Made by a program: the position numbers and the translations under genes
Notes under the pieces: generated by a model
Databases searched by the model: none
The model's input: the letters and a program-made list of their open reading frames with translations, nothing else
Told to the model about the DNA's origin: nothing
Shown here: in pieces, positions 36,101 through 44,628 of the stretch
Layout of the letters: each line of letters opens with the position of its first letter
Position numbering within the stretch: the stretch's first letter is position 1
NCBI RefSeq assembly: GCF_024802625.1
Contig: NZ_CP103371.1
Location: 124,001-188,000, forward strand
Length of the DNA stretch: 64,000 nt
DNA from: Massilia sp. H6
GTDB lineage: Bacteria; Pseudomonadota; Gammaproteobacteria; Burkholderiales; Burkholderiaceae_D
Reading direction: 5' to 3'

Positions 36101-37360
36101 ATGCAGCAAATGAAGGAACACGTGCTGGTCATCGGTGGCGGCGTGGTTGGCCTGGCCTCGGCCTGGTGGCTGGCCGAAGCCGGCTATCGCGTCACCGTCC
36201 TCGAACGCGCGCCGGAAGTCGGCAGTGGCGCCAGCTACGGCAATGGCGGCCAGCTCAGCTATCGCTACGTCTCGCCGCTGGCCGACGAGGGGGTGCCGCT
36301 CAAAGCGTTGCAATGGATGTTCCAGGACACCGGTCCGCTGCATTTCCGGCCAGAAGCCGACCTGCGCCAGTACCGCTGGCTGGCAAGCTTCCTGGCCCAC
36401 TGCCGCGCCGACGTCAACCGCAAGACCACGGCCAAGCTGCTGGCCCTGGGCGAACTGTCGCGCCAGGGCATGAAGCAGCTCGAAACGACGATCCCGTTCG
36501 ATCAATTCGCATGGCGCGACGCCGGCAAGCTGGTGGTGTTCCGATCGCGCGACCAGTTCGTGAAAGCCGCCGGCAAGGCCGGCGCCGGAGAAGTCTGGTC
36601 ACCTGCCGAATGCGCCGCGCGCGAACCGTCGCTGGCCGCAGCCGAGCCGCTGCTGGCCGGCGGCATCTTCAACAGCGGCGAAGCGGTGGCCGACTGCCAT
36701 GCCTTTTGCCTGGCGCTGGCCGCACGCCTGCGCGCCCATCCGCACTTTCAGGGTTTCGTGGGCGGCGAGGCGCGGCGCCTGCTGGCCGACCGGGGCCGCA
36801 TCACCGGCGTCGACATCGAGACCGGCACGGGGGTGCACACCATCGCCGCCGACAGCTATGTGCTGGCGGCCGGCATGCAGAGCCGCACCCTGTCCGATAC
36901 GGTCGGCATTGCCCTGCCCTTGTACCCGCTCAAGGGCTATAGCCTGACTGCACCGATCCGGGCGGATGACGTGGCGCCCGAAATCAGCGTCACCGATTTC
37001 GAGCGCAAGGTGCTGTACGCGCGCATTGGCAGCAAGCTGCGCGTCGCGGCCATGGTCGACATGGTGGGCGAAGACCTGCGCCACAACCGCAAACGGGTGG
37101 ACAGCCTGATCCGCCAGGTGCGCGAGACCATGCCGCGCGCGGCCGACTACTCGCAACTGTCGGTCTGGGCCGGCCTGCGCCCCGCCACCCCGAGCAGCGC
37201 CCCGATCATCGGTGCCACGCCGTATGCCAACCTGTGGCTGAACGTGGGCCACGGCCCGCTCGGCTTTACCTTCGCCTGCGGCAGCGCCAGCCTGCTGGCC
37301 GGCGCGATGCAGGGCGAGGCGCCGCCGTTCGCGCTCGACGGGCTGACCCTGCGAACTTGA
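36101..37360 (+). CDS. dadA: D-amino acid dehydrogenase, DadA-like FAD oxidoreductase
   Basis: 419 residues. DadA oxidises D-alanine and other D-amino acids to oxoacids at the inner face of the membrane. The N-terminal Rossmann loop is VIGGGVVGLASAWWLAEAG with VLERAPEVGSGASYGNGG next; WAGLRPATPSSAPIIG and VGHGPLGFTFACGSA near the end are DadA signatures. The ATG at 36110 has a better upstream purine stretch (CAGGATG), so the true start may be three codons in. No dadX racemase is present. It is 112 bases after the serine hydrolase on the same strand and would complete D-Ala-D-Ala use. Confidence 0.9.
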   Translation: MQQMKEHVLVIGGGVVGLASAWWLAEAGYRVTVLERAPEVGSGASYGNGGQLSYRYVSPLADEGVPLKALQWMFQDTGPLHFRPEADLRQYRWLASFLAHCRADVNRKTTAKLLALGELSRQGMKQLETTIPFDQFAWRDAGKLVVFRSRDQFVKAAGKAGAGEVWSPAECAAREPSLAAAEPLLAGGIFNSGEAVADCHAFCLALAARLRAHPHFQGFVGGEARRLLADRGRITGVDIETGTGVHTIAADSYVLAAGMQSRTLSDTVGIALPLYPLKGYSLTAPIRADDVAPEISVTDFERKVLYARIGSKLRVAAMVDMVGEDLRHNRKRVDSLIRQVRETMPRAADYSQLSVWAGLRPATPSSAPIIGATPYANLWLNVGHGPLGFTFACGSASLLAGAMQGEAPPFALDGLTLRT

Positions 37361-37417
37361 CGCTGCCAGGCAGGGCCGGGGGCGCCAGCCTGCGCCTGGC
37401 CCGCCTGTCTTGCTGGC

Positions 37418-38692
37418 TTACTGGCCTTCGATCGCGAACGAGAACTGCCCGGTTTCCGGATCCTTCGTCACCACCACGTCGGCCACGGGAACCGGACTAT
37501 CGTTGCCGCTGCTGCCGCGCGCCGCCGGCAAGGCTTTGGTGAAGGTCCGTTCTTCGCTGGACGTCTTGACCGTGACCTTGGCCGTTTCACCACCCGATCC
37601 CGCATAGTAATTGACGCCGATGCGGTAGCGCCCGACCGCGCCGGCACGCTCGCGCAGCGCGCTACAGCTGAGCACATAGTGCTCCGGTCCGAACGACGAG
37701 GTGTCATCCAGGTCGAGTTCGCCGAACTGGCCGACCAGGGAGCGGTAAAAGACGTGGTAGTTGGTCGGTTCGTACACGTGCAGATCGACGTCCGGTTGCG
37801 CGCCCCAGGTCAGGGTCACGGTCACCGCGCCGGCGGCGGTATTGGACTGTGGCTGCTGCAAGCCCTCCGAGGTCTGGATTGCTCCGCTGACGATAAAATT
37901 CCTGGCCGATCCGTCTGCCAGGTAGGCCTCGACGAAGCCATGGGCAAGGGAATCGCTGCTGGCATCCACGCTGTCGTTGGCAGACATCGGCGGGGATAGG
38001 CCCGCCAGGCGCTTGGCCAGCTCGACCCCGCCGATTACGAGGTCTTGCGAGAAGCGCACATGGCCCACCAGGGACTTGCGGGAAGTGGACTCGGGGCTGG
38101 CCACCGGCACCATGGCGAAATAGGGCTGGTAGCGGCTGGCGTCGAGCCGTTGGTAGGCCAGGTTGGCGTAGATGTTGCCCTGCGAATGGCTGACCAGCAC
38201 GACCTTCTTGCCTTCGTCGATGTCGGAGGAATACGACGCCACATGGGTGCCCACGTCGGCATTGCCCGCCGCTGTCCCCATCAGCTCCTGGATCGACTGG
38301 TTGGTCAGGAAGTCGTTGAAAGTGCGTACCACTTCAGGGGGCAGCAACGACAACAGGCGGGTATCGCGCAGCAGGAAGGCGGCCAGCAGGGTTGGCCACT
38401 CGTTGCTTAAGGTCTGGCGCGCCGCTTCGGTAATGTCGCCAAGGCGCCCGGCCGAGCTGTTGAATGCCAGCTTGGTCGAATACCGGTCGCGGTCGGGCTC
38501 GGACAGGGCCTGGTTGACGAGGAAGGCAATGCGCCGCTTGCCGTCTTCCGCATCGCCATGGGTCGGCTCGCCGCGGCCGACGCCGTTGCCGTAGTAGACC
38601 ACCGTGCCCTGCGCAGTACAGACGTCCTGCGCCTGGAGCGACATGCTCACGCCCAGGCCCAGGGACAACAGAATGACATTCGCTAGTTTCAT
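37418..38692 (-). CDS. Secreted lipase-like alpha/beta hydrolase with DUF2135 domain
   Basis: 424 residues with a signal peptide (about 1-22, ending LQAQ). The middle domain has a lipase-style nucleophile elbow, SHSQGN within VVLVSHSQGNIYANLAYQRL. The C-terminal part (about 300-400) carries VTLTWGAQPDVDLHVYEP and the DUF2135/YfaP-like stretch up to GRYRIGVNYYAGSG, a small beta domain usually found in exported proteins. The substrate is unknown. The ATG at 38692 follows GAGGAC and lies 13 bases after the PEP-CTERM gene, so both form an operon; upstream in-frame codons to 38926 overlap that gene and are rejected. Confidence 0.8.
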   Translation of the reverse strand: MKLANVILLSLGLGVSMSLQAQDVCTAQGTVVYYGNGVGRGEPTHGDAEDGKRRIAFLVNQALSEPDRDRYSTKLAFNSSAGRLGDITEAARQTLSNEWPTLLAAFLLRDTRLLSLLPPEVVRTFNDFLTNQSIQELMGTAAGNADVGTHVASYSSDIDEGKKVVLVSHSQGNIYANLAYQRLDASRYQPYFAMVPVASPESTSRKSLVGHVRFSQDLVIGGVELAKRLAGLSPPMSANDSVDASSDSLAHGFVEAYLADGSARNFIVSGAIQTSEGLQQPQSNTAAGAVTVTLTWGAQPDVDLHVYEPTNYHVFYRSLVGQFGELDLDDTSSFGPEHYVLSCSALRERAGAVGRYRIGVNYYAGSGGETAKVTVKTSSEERTFTKALPAARGSSGNDSPVPVADVVVTKDPETGQFSFAIEGQ

Positions 38693-38705
38693 GGTCGTCC
38701 TCACC

Positions 38706-40091
38706 TTAGTTGGGCAGCGAATCGGGGGCGAAGCTGCAGCTGTTGCGCCACTGCGAAACAGGCCGTCCCGGGAAGACCTGCCCTGACAGGCGCCGGTCAT
38801 GCGCGCGCCAAGCCGTGAAGCGTTCCGGCGTATTGGTGGTGATGGCGATGACGCTCTTCCACGCGTTGTCTTCCATGTCGATATAGCCCAGGCATTCCAT
38901 GGCGCGGCTGAAGGCGCTGGCAGCACTCATCGACGCCCCCTGGTCGGTCGCCAGGATCCCGCGCTGTAGCGCAGCAGCGACATCGAGCAGTCCCAGCACC
39001 CGCTTTTCCGAATCGCCGAAGTTGGTGGCGATATAGATTTCGACGTCGTCGCGGATGCCGTTGCGGTTGCTATCCACGCCGGCCAGGCCGGCATTGCCTT
39101 CCGAACCTGGGTCGGGCGGCAACGCCGGGCCGGTATAGGCCAGCACCCGAAAGGTCGGGGTGAATTTGACCTGGGTCGGGTTATGGAAACGGATAACAAA
39201 ATTTCCCGTTGCGGCGCCCGGGTTGACAGTGGCCGCAGCGGTGGGCAGCCTGACCATGGGTTTGCCGGCGGGAGACAGATTGCTGGCGTTATTGACGGAG
39301 ACGGTGGCCGGCAAGCCGGTAATCTCGACGAAGACCGGAGTCGACATCGCACTGCTGCCGTTGTTGCGCACCGAGATGACGCTGTCAAAGGTGCCGGTCG
39401 CCCGGTTCAGCACCAGGGCGCTGCGCTGTACCGTGGCTTGTGCGCTCACGTCGTTGATGGCGGCCTGCGCGGAAGCGCCGGCAACCAGCAGGCACGCAAA
39501 CACGGCACTGCGGCGCCGGCTCAACAGCACCGCGACCAGGCCTGCGCCCAGCAGCAGCAGGCTTGCCGGCTCGGGCACTGCCGTCGCTCCTTCCGGCGTG
39601 ACCACGATCGACAGCTGGGCTGGTGCGTAATTCTCAGTCAAGCCGTTGCTCAATACGAACAGGGCGTTGGCGCCGCGTGGATCGCCAGTCTGGAACAGCG
39701 AAGTACCGGTGGCGTCGATGAAGGACAGCGAGAAGGAGTCGGGGAAGCCTCCCGCGCCTGAGGCGAGCAAGGTGGCGTCCAGGGTGAAGGCAAAGCCGCC
39801 GAAAATATTCGGCAGGTCGAACACCAGCGAGGAAATCAGGAAATTGTCAGTGATGGTGTACTGCCCGGCCGACTGGATCACCGCCCCTTCTACGGCGGTT
39901 GGGGCAGTCGACAGGTTGCGTATGAGGACACTGCTCCCATCGAGGCCATCGCCATCGATGAGGTCGAGGTAAAGCTTGCCTGCGAGAGGCGCGGGTGTCC
40001 CGTTTGCCTGGAGCTGGATGTTGATCGGCGCGGCCTGCACGCCACCGCTAAGCAAGACAAGTATCGAGAGACACCATAACAAGCGCTGCAT
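38706..40091 (-). CDS. PEP-CTERM protein (NF038129-like) fused to a second exported domain
   Basis: 461 residues. Residues 1-20 are a signal peptide. Residues 21-194 form a complete PEP-CTERM protein: domain with KLYLDLIDGDGLDG and FDLPNIFGGFAF, then VPEPAS (172-177), a hydrophobic helix and SRRR (191-194). Normally the chain ends there. Here it continues with a second hydrophobic stretch SAVFACLLVAGASAQA (195-210), ending in a signal-peptidase-like AQA, and about 250 more residues with a DSNRNGIRDDVEIY calcium-type motif. The reading frame is unbroken. It may be a two-gene fusion or polyprotein. No exosortase gene is in the window. Confidence 0.85.
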   Translation of the reverse strand: MQRLLWCLSILVLLSGGVQAAPINIQLQANGTPAPLAGKLYLDLIDGDGLDGSSVLIRNLSTAPTAVEGAVIQSAGQYTITDNFLISSLVFDLPNIFGGFAFTLDATLLASGAGGFPDSFSLSFIDATGTSLFQTGDPRGANALFVLSNGLTENYAPAQLSIVVTPEGATAVPEPASLLLLGAGLVAVLLSRRRSAVFACLLVAGASAQAAINDVSAQATVQRSALVLNRATGTFDSVISVRNNGSSAMSTPVFVEITGLPATVSVNNASNLSPAGKPMVRLPTAAATVNPGAATGNFVIRFHNPTQVKFTPTFRVLAYTGPALPPDPGSEGNAGLAGVDSNRNGIRDDVEIYIATNFGDSEKRVLGLLDVAAALQRGILATDQGASMSAASAFSRAMECLGYIDMEDNAWKSVIAITTNTPERFTAWRAHDRRLSGQVFPGRPVSQWRNSCSFAPDSLPN

Positions 40092-40152
40092 CGTATTTCT
40101 CCATCAGATTGATCAAGGAACTGCTGAGCTGGCGCTAGCATTTTTTATGCCA

Positions 40153-40168
40153 AAACGTATTTACGTTT
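40153..40168. promoter_or_regulatory. Perfect 16-base inverted repeat AAACGTA-tt-TACGTTT
   Basis: Seven-base arms AAACGTA (40153-40159) and TACGTTT (40162-40168). It shares ACGT cores with the LiuR boxes, but their spacing is 8 rather than 6 bases, so it is probably a different site. It lies 62 bases before the PEP-CTERM gene start in an AT-rich gap. Confidence 0.4.
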
Positions 40169-40249
40169 AAAAACAACTGGTTACATATTCCCACATAAAC
40201 GTGGTGTAAATAAAACCGACAGTAACAAAATTTTCACGAAAAAAATTGA

Positions 40250-40263
40250 ATGATGTACATCAA
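40250..40263. promoter_or_regulatory. FNR/CRP-like box in the ychJ-PEP-CTERM gap
   Basis: ATGAT-GTAC-ATCAA matches the FNR consensus TTGAT-N4-ATCAA at all but one base, and its core TGATGTACATCA is a perfect palindrome. It lies about 105 bases before ychJ and 160 before the divergent PEP-CTERM gene, within the AT-rich stretch 40092-40368. Confidence 0.4.
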
Positions 40264-40368
40264 AGTTTGTTAAGGATCGGGCTGCCTTTGGCAAAAAGGC
40301 GTGGTACGGGCCAACGCCAGCAGCGACGTAATTTATGGGCTGGAAGGAAATCGCGGATAATCTGCCTT

Positions 40369-40809
40369 ATGCCGAAACCAACCATCGCCCTGCCTTGTCC
40401 CTGCGGCGGCCCCTCCTTGCAGACATGTTGTGGCCCTTTTCTCTCGGGAACAGCGTTGCCGCCGACGGCCGAGGCCCTGATGCGCTCGCGCTACACCGCC
40501 TACGCCCAGAAGAACGAGGCATATTTAGTTGACACATGGCATCGAAGCACCCGGCCGGGCGAACCTGTCATCGACGAGAAAGAACCGATCCGCTGGCTCG
40601 GCCTCGAAATAAAATCTGCTTTACGTTTACGTCAACGTAAAGTAAATTCGACGGACGATCCAGACAGTGACACGGTCGAATTCGTCGCCCGCTTCAAGGT
40701 AGGGGGACGTGCGCACCGTCTGCACGAAGTGAGCCGTTTCCTGCGCGAGCCTGACCCTGACACCGGGGCGCCGCGCTGGTATTACGTGGACGGCAGTTTT
40801 CCCACATAA
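40369..40809 (+). CDS. YchJ family protein (SEC-C motif)
   Basis: 146 residues, close to the usual length. The N-terminal SEC-C zinc motif is [16 protein letters not shown], followed by [15 protein letters not shown] and, near the end, [22 protein letters not shown]. YchJ/UPF0225 function is unknown. The frame opens at 40246, but the ATG at 40369 ([13 protein letters not shown]) fits the family. Residues 86-91 are encoded by a perfect LiuR-type palindrome (40626-40641); this falls in a variable loop (RLRQRKVN). liuB follows 28 bases after the stop. Confidence 0.88.
   Translation: MPKPTIALPCPCGGPSLQTCCGPFLSGTALPPTAEALMRSRYTAYAQKNEAYLVDTWHRSTRPGEPVIDEKEPIRWLGLEIKSALRLRQRKVNSTDDPDSDTVEFVARFKVGGRAHRLHEVSRFLREPDPDTGAPRWYYVDGSFPT
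40626..40641. promoter_or_regulatory. LiuR-type operator inside the ychJ coding sequence
   Basis: TTTACGT-CA-ACGTAAA, perfect 7-base arms, with an overlapping extra half-site just before it (CTTTACG at 40619-40625). It lies 197 bases before the liuB start. This is the best match of the three boxes in the window and the likely control site for the liuB-to-liuE operon. Confidence 0.82.
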
Positions 40810-40837
40810 GCAAAACAAGATAGAGACAGAGGACGGT

Positions 40838-42460
40838 ATGCCCCAGATCGAGAGCAAACTCAACCCGCGTGGCGAAGACTTCAAGTCCAACGCCGCCGCC
40901 ATGCAGCTGATCGTCGACGACCTGCGCGCGAAAGTCGCGAAGATCGCGCTGGGCGGCGGCGAAGCGGCCAGCGCCAAGCACGTCGCGCGCGGCAAGCTGC
41001 TGCCGCGCGACCGCGTGCAGATGCTGCTCGACCCAGGCACGCCCTTCCTCGAATTTTCCCAGCTGGCCGCCTACGAGATGTACAAGGATAAGGATGGCGT
41101 CGGCGCAGCCCCGGCGGCCGGCATCATCACCGGCATCGGCCGGGTCAGCGGCCAGGAATGCGTGATCGTCTGTAACGACGCCACCGTCAAGGGCGGCACC
41201 TATTACCCGATGACGGTGAAAAAACACCTGCGCGCCCAGGAGATCGCCGAGCAGAACAACTTGCCCTGCATCTACCTGGTCGACTCGGGCGGCGCCAACC
41301 TGCCGAACCAGGACGATGTGTTCCCGGACCGCGACCATTTCGGCCGCATCTTCTATAACCAGGCCAATTTGTCGGCCAAGGGCATCCCGCAGATCGCGGT
41401 CGTGATGGGCTCGTGCACCGCCGGCGGCGCCTACGTGCCGGCCATGAGCGACGAGTCGATCATCGTCAAGGACCAGGGCACCATCTTCCTGGGCGGTCCG
41501 CCGCTGGTGAAGGCGGCGACCGGCGAAGTAGTGACGGCCGAAGACCTGGGCGGCGGCGACGTCCACACCCGCCTGTCGGGCGTGGTCGACCATCTGGCGC
41601 AAAACGACCTGCATGCACTGTCGCTGGCGCGCACCATCGTGGCGAACCTGAACCGCACCAAGCCGGTACAAGGCGCGCTGCGCGAGAGCTGCGAGCCGAA
41701 ATTTTCGCCGCAAGAACTGTACGGCGTGATCCCGGTCGACACCCGCAAGCCCTTCGACGTGCGCGAAGTGATCGCCCGCGTGGTCGACGGCAGCGAATTC
41801 GACGAGTTCAAGGCGCGCTACGGCACCACGCTGGTGTGCGGCTTCGCCCATATTTTCGGCATGAAGGTCGGCATCATCGCCAACAACGGCATCCTGTTCT
41901 CGGAATCGGCGCTGAAAGGCACCCATTTCATCGAACTGTGCTGCCAGCGCAAGATCCCATTGGTCTTCTTGCAGAACATCACCGGCTTCATGGTCGGCCG
42001 CAAGTACGAAAACGAAGGCATCGCCCGCAACGGCGCCAAGATGGTCACTGCGGTCGCTACCGCCGCGGTGCCGAAGTTTACGGTCATCATCGGCGGCTCT
42101 TTCGGCGCCGGTAACTACGGCATGTGCGGCCGCGCCTTTTCTCCACGCTTCTTGTGGATGTGGCCGAACGCGCGCATCTCGGTGATGGGCGGCGACCAGG
42201 CCGCATCCGTGCTCGCTACCGTGAAACGCGACGGCATCGAGGGCAAGGGCGGCCAGTGGTCGCCAGACGAAGAAGCCGCCTTCAAGCAGCCGATCAAGGA
42301 GCAATACGAGCACCAGGGCCACCCGTACTACGCGTCGGCGCGCCTGTGGGACGACGGCATCATCGATCCGGCCGATACCCGCACCGTGCTGGGCCTGGGC
42401 TTATCAAGCGCGCTCAATGCGCCGATCGAAGACACGAAGTTCGGCGTGTTCCGGATGTAA
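40838..42460 (+). CDS. liuB: 3-methylcrotonyl-CoA carboxylase, carboxyltransferase (beta) subunit
   Basis: 540 residues. It transfers CO2 from biotin to 3-methylcrotonyl-CoA, the second step after Ivd. Carboxyltransferase signatures are present: [56 protein letters not shown], and the C-terminal [22 protein letters not shown]. The [12 protein letters not shown] and NYGMCGRA stretches favour MCC over propionyl-CoA carboxylase. First gene of the long operon; liuC starts 13 bases on. Confidence 0.95.
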   Translation: MPQIESKLNPRGEDFKSNAAAMQLIVDDLRAKVAKIALGGGEAASAKHVARGKLLPRDRVQMLLDPGTPFLEFSQLAAYEMYKDKDGVGAAPAAGIITGIGRVSGQECVIVCNDATVKGGTYYPMTVKKHLRAQEIAEQNNLPCIYLVDSGGANLPNQDDVFPDRDHFGRIFYNQANLSAKGIPQIAVVMGSCTAGGAYVPAMSDESIIVKDQGTIFLGGPPLVKAATGEVVTAEDLGGGDVHTRLSGVVDHLAQNDLHALSLARTIVANLNRTKPVQGALRESCEPKFSPQELYGVIPVDTRKPFDVREVIARVVDGSEFDEFKARYGTTLVCGFAHIFGMKVGIIANNGILFSESALKGTHFIELCCQRKIPLVFLQNITGFMVGRKYENEGIARNGAKMVTAVATAAVPKFTVIIGGSFGAGNYGMCGRAFSPRFLWMWPNARISVMGGDQAASVLATVKRDGIEGKGGQWSPDEEAAFKQPIKEQYEHQGHPYYASARLWDDGIIDPADTRTVLGLGLSSALNAPIEDTKFGVFRM

Positions 42461-42473
42461 GGACAACAACAAT

Positions 42474-43259
42474 ATGGAATACCAGACTCTCACCATCGCC
42501 ATCGACGACAAGGTGGCCGCCGTTACCCTGAACCGTCCGGAGCTGCGCAACGCCTTCAATGAACACGCCATCGCCGAGCTGGCGCTGGCCTTCGACGAAC
42601 TTGGCCGGAACGAAGCCGTGCGCGCCATCGTCTTGGGGGCGAACGGCCCGGCCTTCTGCGCCGGCGCGGACCTGAACTGGATGAAGAAGATGGCCGGCTA
42701 CTCGCACAGCGAGAACCAGGAAGATGCTGCCCGCCTGGCCGACATGCTGCGCACCATCTACCTGTGCCCCAAGCCGACCGTGGCGAAGGTGCAGGGCGAC
42801 TGCTACGCCGGCGGCATGGGCCTGGTCGCGGCCTGCGACATCGTGGTGACCAGCGACGTGGCCAATTTCTGCCTGTCTGAAGTGAAACTCGGCCTGATTC
42901 CGGCCACCATTTCGCCGTATGTCATCAAGGCCATGGGCGAACAGGCTGCGCGCCGCTACTTCCTGACCGCCGAGCGTTTCGATGCGAAAGAGGCCCATCG
43001 GATCGGCTTCGCGCACGAAGTGGTGGCGGCTGACGCGCTGGATGCGACGGTTGCCGGCATCGTCAAGTCGCTGGTGACCAACAGTCCGAACGCCGTCGCA
43101 GAGGCGAAAAAGCTGGTGCGCGACATCGTGGCCCAGCCGGTCAACGATGCGCTGCTGCAGGAAACCGCTAACCGCATCGCCGTCATCCGCGCCTCCATGG
43201 AAGGCCGCGAGGGCGTGGCGTCCTTCCTCGAGAAGCGCAAGCCGACCTGGCTGACCTAA
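42474..43259 (+). CDS. liuC: Methylglutaconyl-CoA hydratase (crotonase family)
   Basis: 261 residues. It hydrates 3-methylglutaconyl-CoA to HMG-CoA. Oxyanion-hole segments are RAIVLGANGPAFCAGADLNWM and GDCYAGGMGLVAACDIV; the general acid/base Glu region is FCLSEVKLGLIPATISPYV. The ADLNWMKKMAGYSHSEN stretch is typical of LiuC. The ATG at 42474 follows AAGGAC. After it come the biotin genes rather than liuD; bioA begins 27 bases after the stop. Confidence 0.93.
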   Translation: MEYQTLTIAIDDKVAAVTLNRPELRNAFNEHAIAELALAFDELGRNEAVRAIVLGANGPAFCAGADLNWMKKMAGYSHSENQEDAARLADMLRTIYLCPKPTVAKVQGDCYAGGMGLVAACDIVVTSDVANFCLSEVKLGLIPATISPYVIKAMGEQAARRYFLTAERFDAKEAHRIGFAHEVVAADALDATVAGIVKSLVTNSPNAVAEAKKLVRDIVAQPVNDALLQETANRIAVIRASMEGREGVASFLEKRKPTWLT

Positions 43260-43286
43260 TCAACTAACAAGAAGTAGAGAACCAAC

Positions 43287-44627
43287 GTGAAGCCGCACAC
43301 CTCTTCCGACTGGATCGCCCGCAGCCTGCGCAGCGTGTGGCACCCGTGCACCCAGATGCAGCACCACGAAGAGGTGCCGTTGATCGCGGTCAGCCACGGC
43401 AAGGGCCCCTGGCTGTACGACCACGAAGGCCGGCGCTACCTGGACGCCATCAGCTCGTGGTGGGTTAACCTGTTTGGCCACGCCAATCCGCGCATCAACG
43501 CGGCCCTGAAAGACCAGCTCGACAAGCTCGAGCACGCGATGCTGGCCGGCTTCACGCACGAGCCGGTGGTCGAATTGTCAGAGCAGCTCGCTGCCCTCAC
43601 CGGGCATGCGCTGGGCCATGCCTTCTATGCGTCCGACGGCGCCTCGGCGGTGGAAATCGCCATGAAGATGAGCTTTCATTCGTGGCGCAATGCCGGCCGC
43701 ACCGACAAGCAGGAATTCGTCTGCCTGCAGGGCAGCTACCATGGCGAGACCATCGGTGCGCTGAGCGTCACCGACGTGGCGTTGTTCAAGGATGCCTACG
43801 GCCCGCTGCTGCGCGCCTCGCACGTGGTGCCCAGCCCGGACGAGCGCAACGCGCGCGATGGCGAATCGGCCCAGGACGTGGCGCGCCGCGCCATCGAAGA
43901 CGTGCGCACCCTGTTCGAAGCGCGCGCCGAGCGCATCGCGGCCATCATCGTCGAGCCGCTGGTGCAATGCGCGACCGGCATGGCAATGTACGACCCGCTC
44001 TACCTGGAACTGTTGCGCGAGCTGTGCGACCAGTACCAGGTACACCTGATCGCCGACGAAATCGCGGTCGGCTGCGGGCGCACCGGTACCTTCTTCGCTT
44101 GCGAGCAAGCCGCCATCTGGCCCGACTTTCTATGCCTGTCGAAAGGCATCAGCGGCGGCTACCTGCCGCTGTCGCTGGTGCTCACCAGCGACGCCGTCTA
44201 CCAGTCGTTCTACAGCCAGGACATCACGCGCGGCTTCTTGCACTCGCACTCCTACACCGGCAACCCGCTGGCATGCCGCGCGGCGCTGGCAACGCTGCAG
44301 ATCTTCAAAGACGACGACGTCCTGGTGCGCAACCGCGAACTGGCCACCAGGCTGACCGTGGCGCTGGCGCCGTTGGCCGAGCACGACCGCGCACGCCATT
44401 TCCGCCGGCGCGGCATGATCTTCGCATTCGACGCGGTGGAACCAGACCCGAGCCGGGCCGCGAGCTTCGCGCGCCGCTTCTTCACCACCGCTACCGAAAA
44501 CGAACTGCTGCTGCGCCCGATCGGCCGCACCGTTTACCTGATGCCGCCGTATATCCTGGACGACGAAGAAATCGCCGGCCTGGCCGAGCGCACCCAGCGG
44601 GTCTTCGAATCGGTGATCGCGACCTAG
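43287..44627 (+). CDS. bioA: Adenosylmethionine-8-amino-7-oxononanoate aminotransferase
   Basis: 446 residues, a PLP class III aminotransferase that makes DAPA from KAPA with SAM as amino donor. Family features are [20 protein letters not shown] at the N-terminus, [36 protein letters not shown], the cofactor Asp in [14 protein letters not shown] and the PLP Lys in [18 protein letters not shown]. It starts with GTG after AAGAAGTAGAGAA. No separate promoter or BirA-type box is visible in the 27-base gap to liuC. bioF follows after one base. Confidence 0.95.
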   Translation: MKPHTSSDWIARSLRSVWHPCTQMQHHEEVPLIAVSHGKGPWLYDHEGRRYLDAISSWWVNLFGHANPRINAALKDQLDKLEHAMLAGFTHEPVVELSEQLAALTGHALGHAFYASDGASAVEIAMKMSFHSWRNAGRTDKQEFVCLQGSYHGETIGALSVTDVALFKDAYGPLLRASHVVPSPDERNARDGESAQDVARRAIEDVRTLFEARAERIAAIIVEPLVQCATGMAMYDPLYLELLRELCDQYQVHLIADEIAVGCGRTGTFFACEQAAIWPDFLCLSKGISGGYLPLSLVLTSDAVYQSFYSQDITRGFLHSHSYTGNPLACRAALATLQIFKDDDVLVRNRELATRLTVALAPLAEHDRARHFRRRGMIFAFDAVEPDPSRAASFARRFFTTATENELLLRPIGRTVYLMPPYILDDEEIAGLAERTQRVFESVIAT

Positions 44628-44628
44628 C

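Noticed and set aside
40153..40168. Fourth LiuR box
   Set aside because: The ACGT cores are spaced 8 bases apart instead of 6 and the outer arms differ, so it was kept as a separate unknown site.
43260..43286. BirA or BioR operator before bioA
   Set aside because: The 27-base gap holds only a ribosome site; no long inverted repeat of either type is present.
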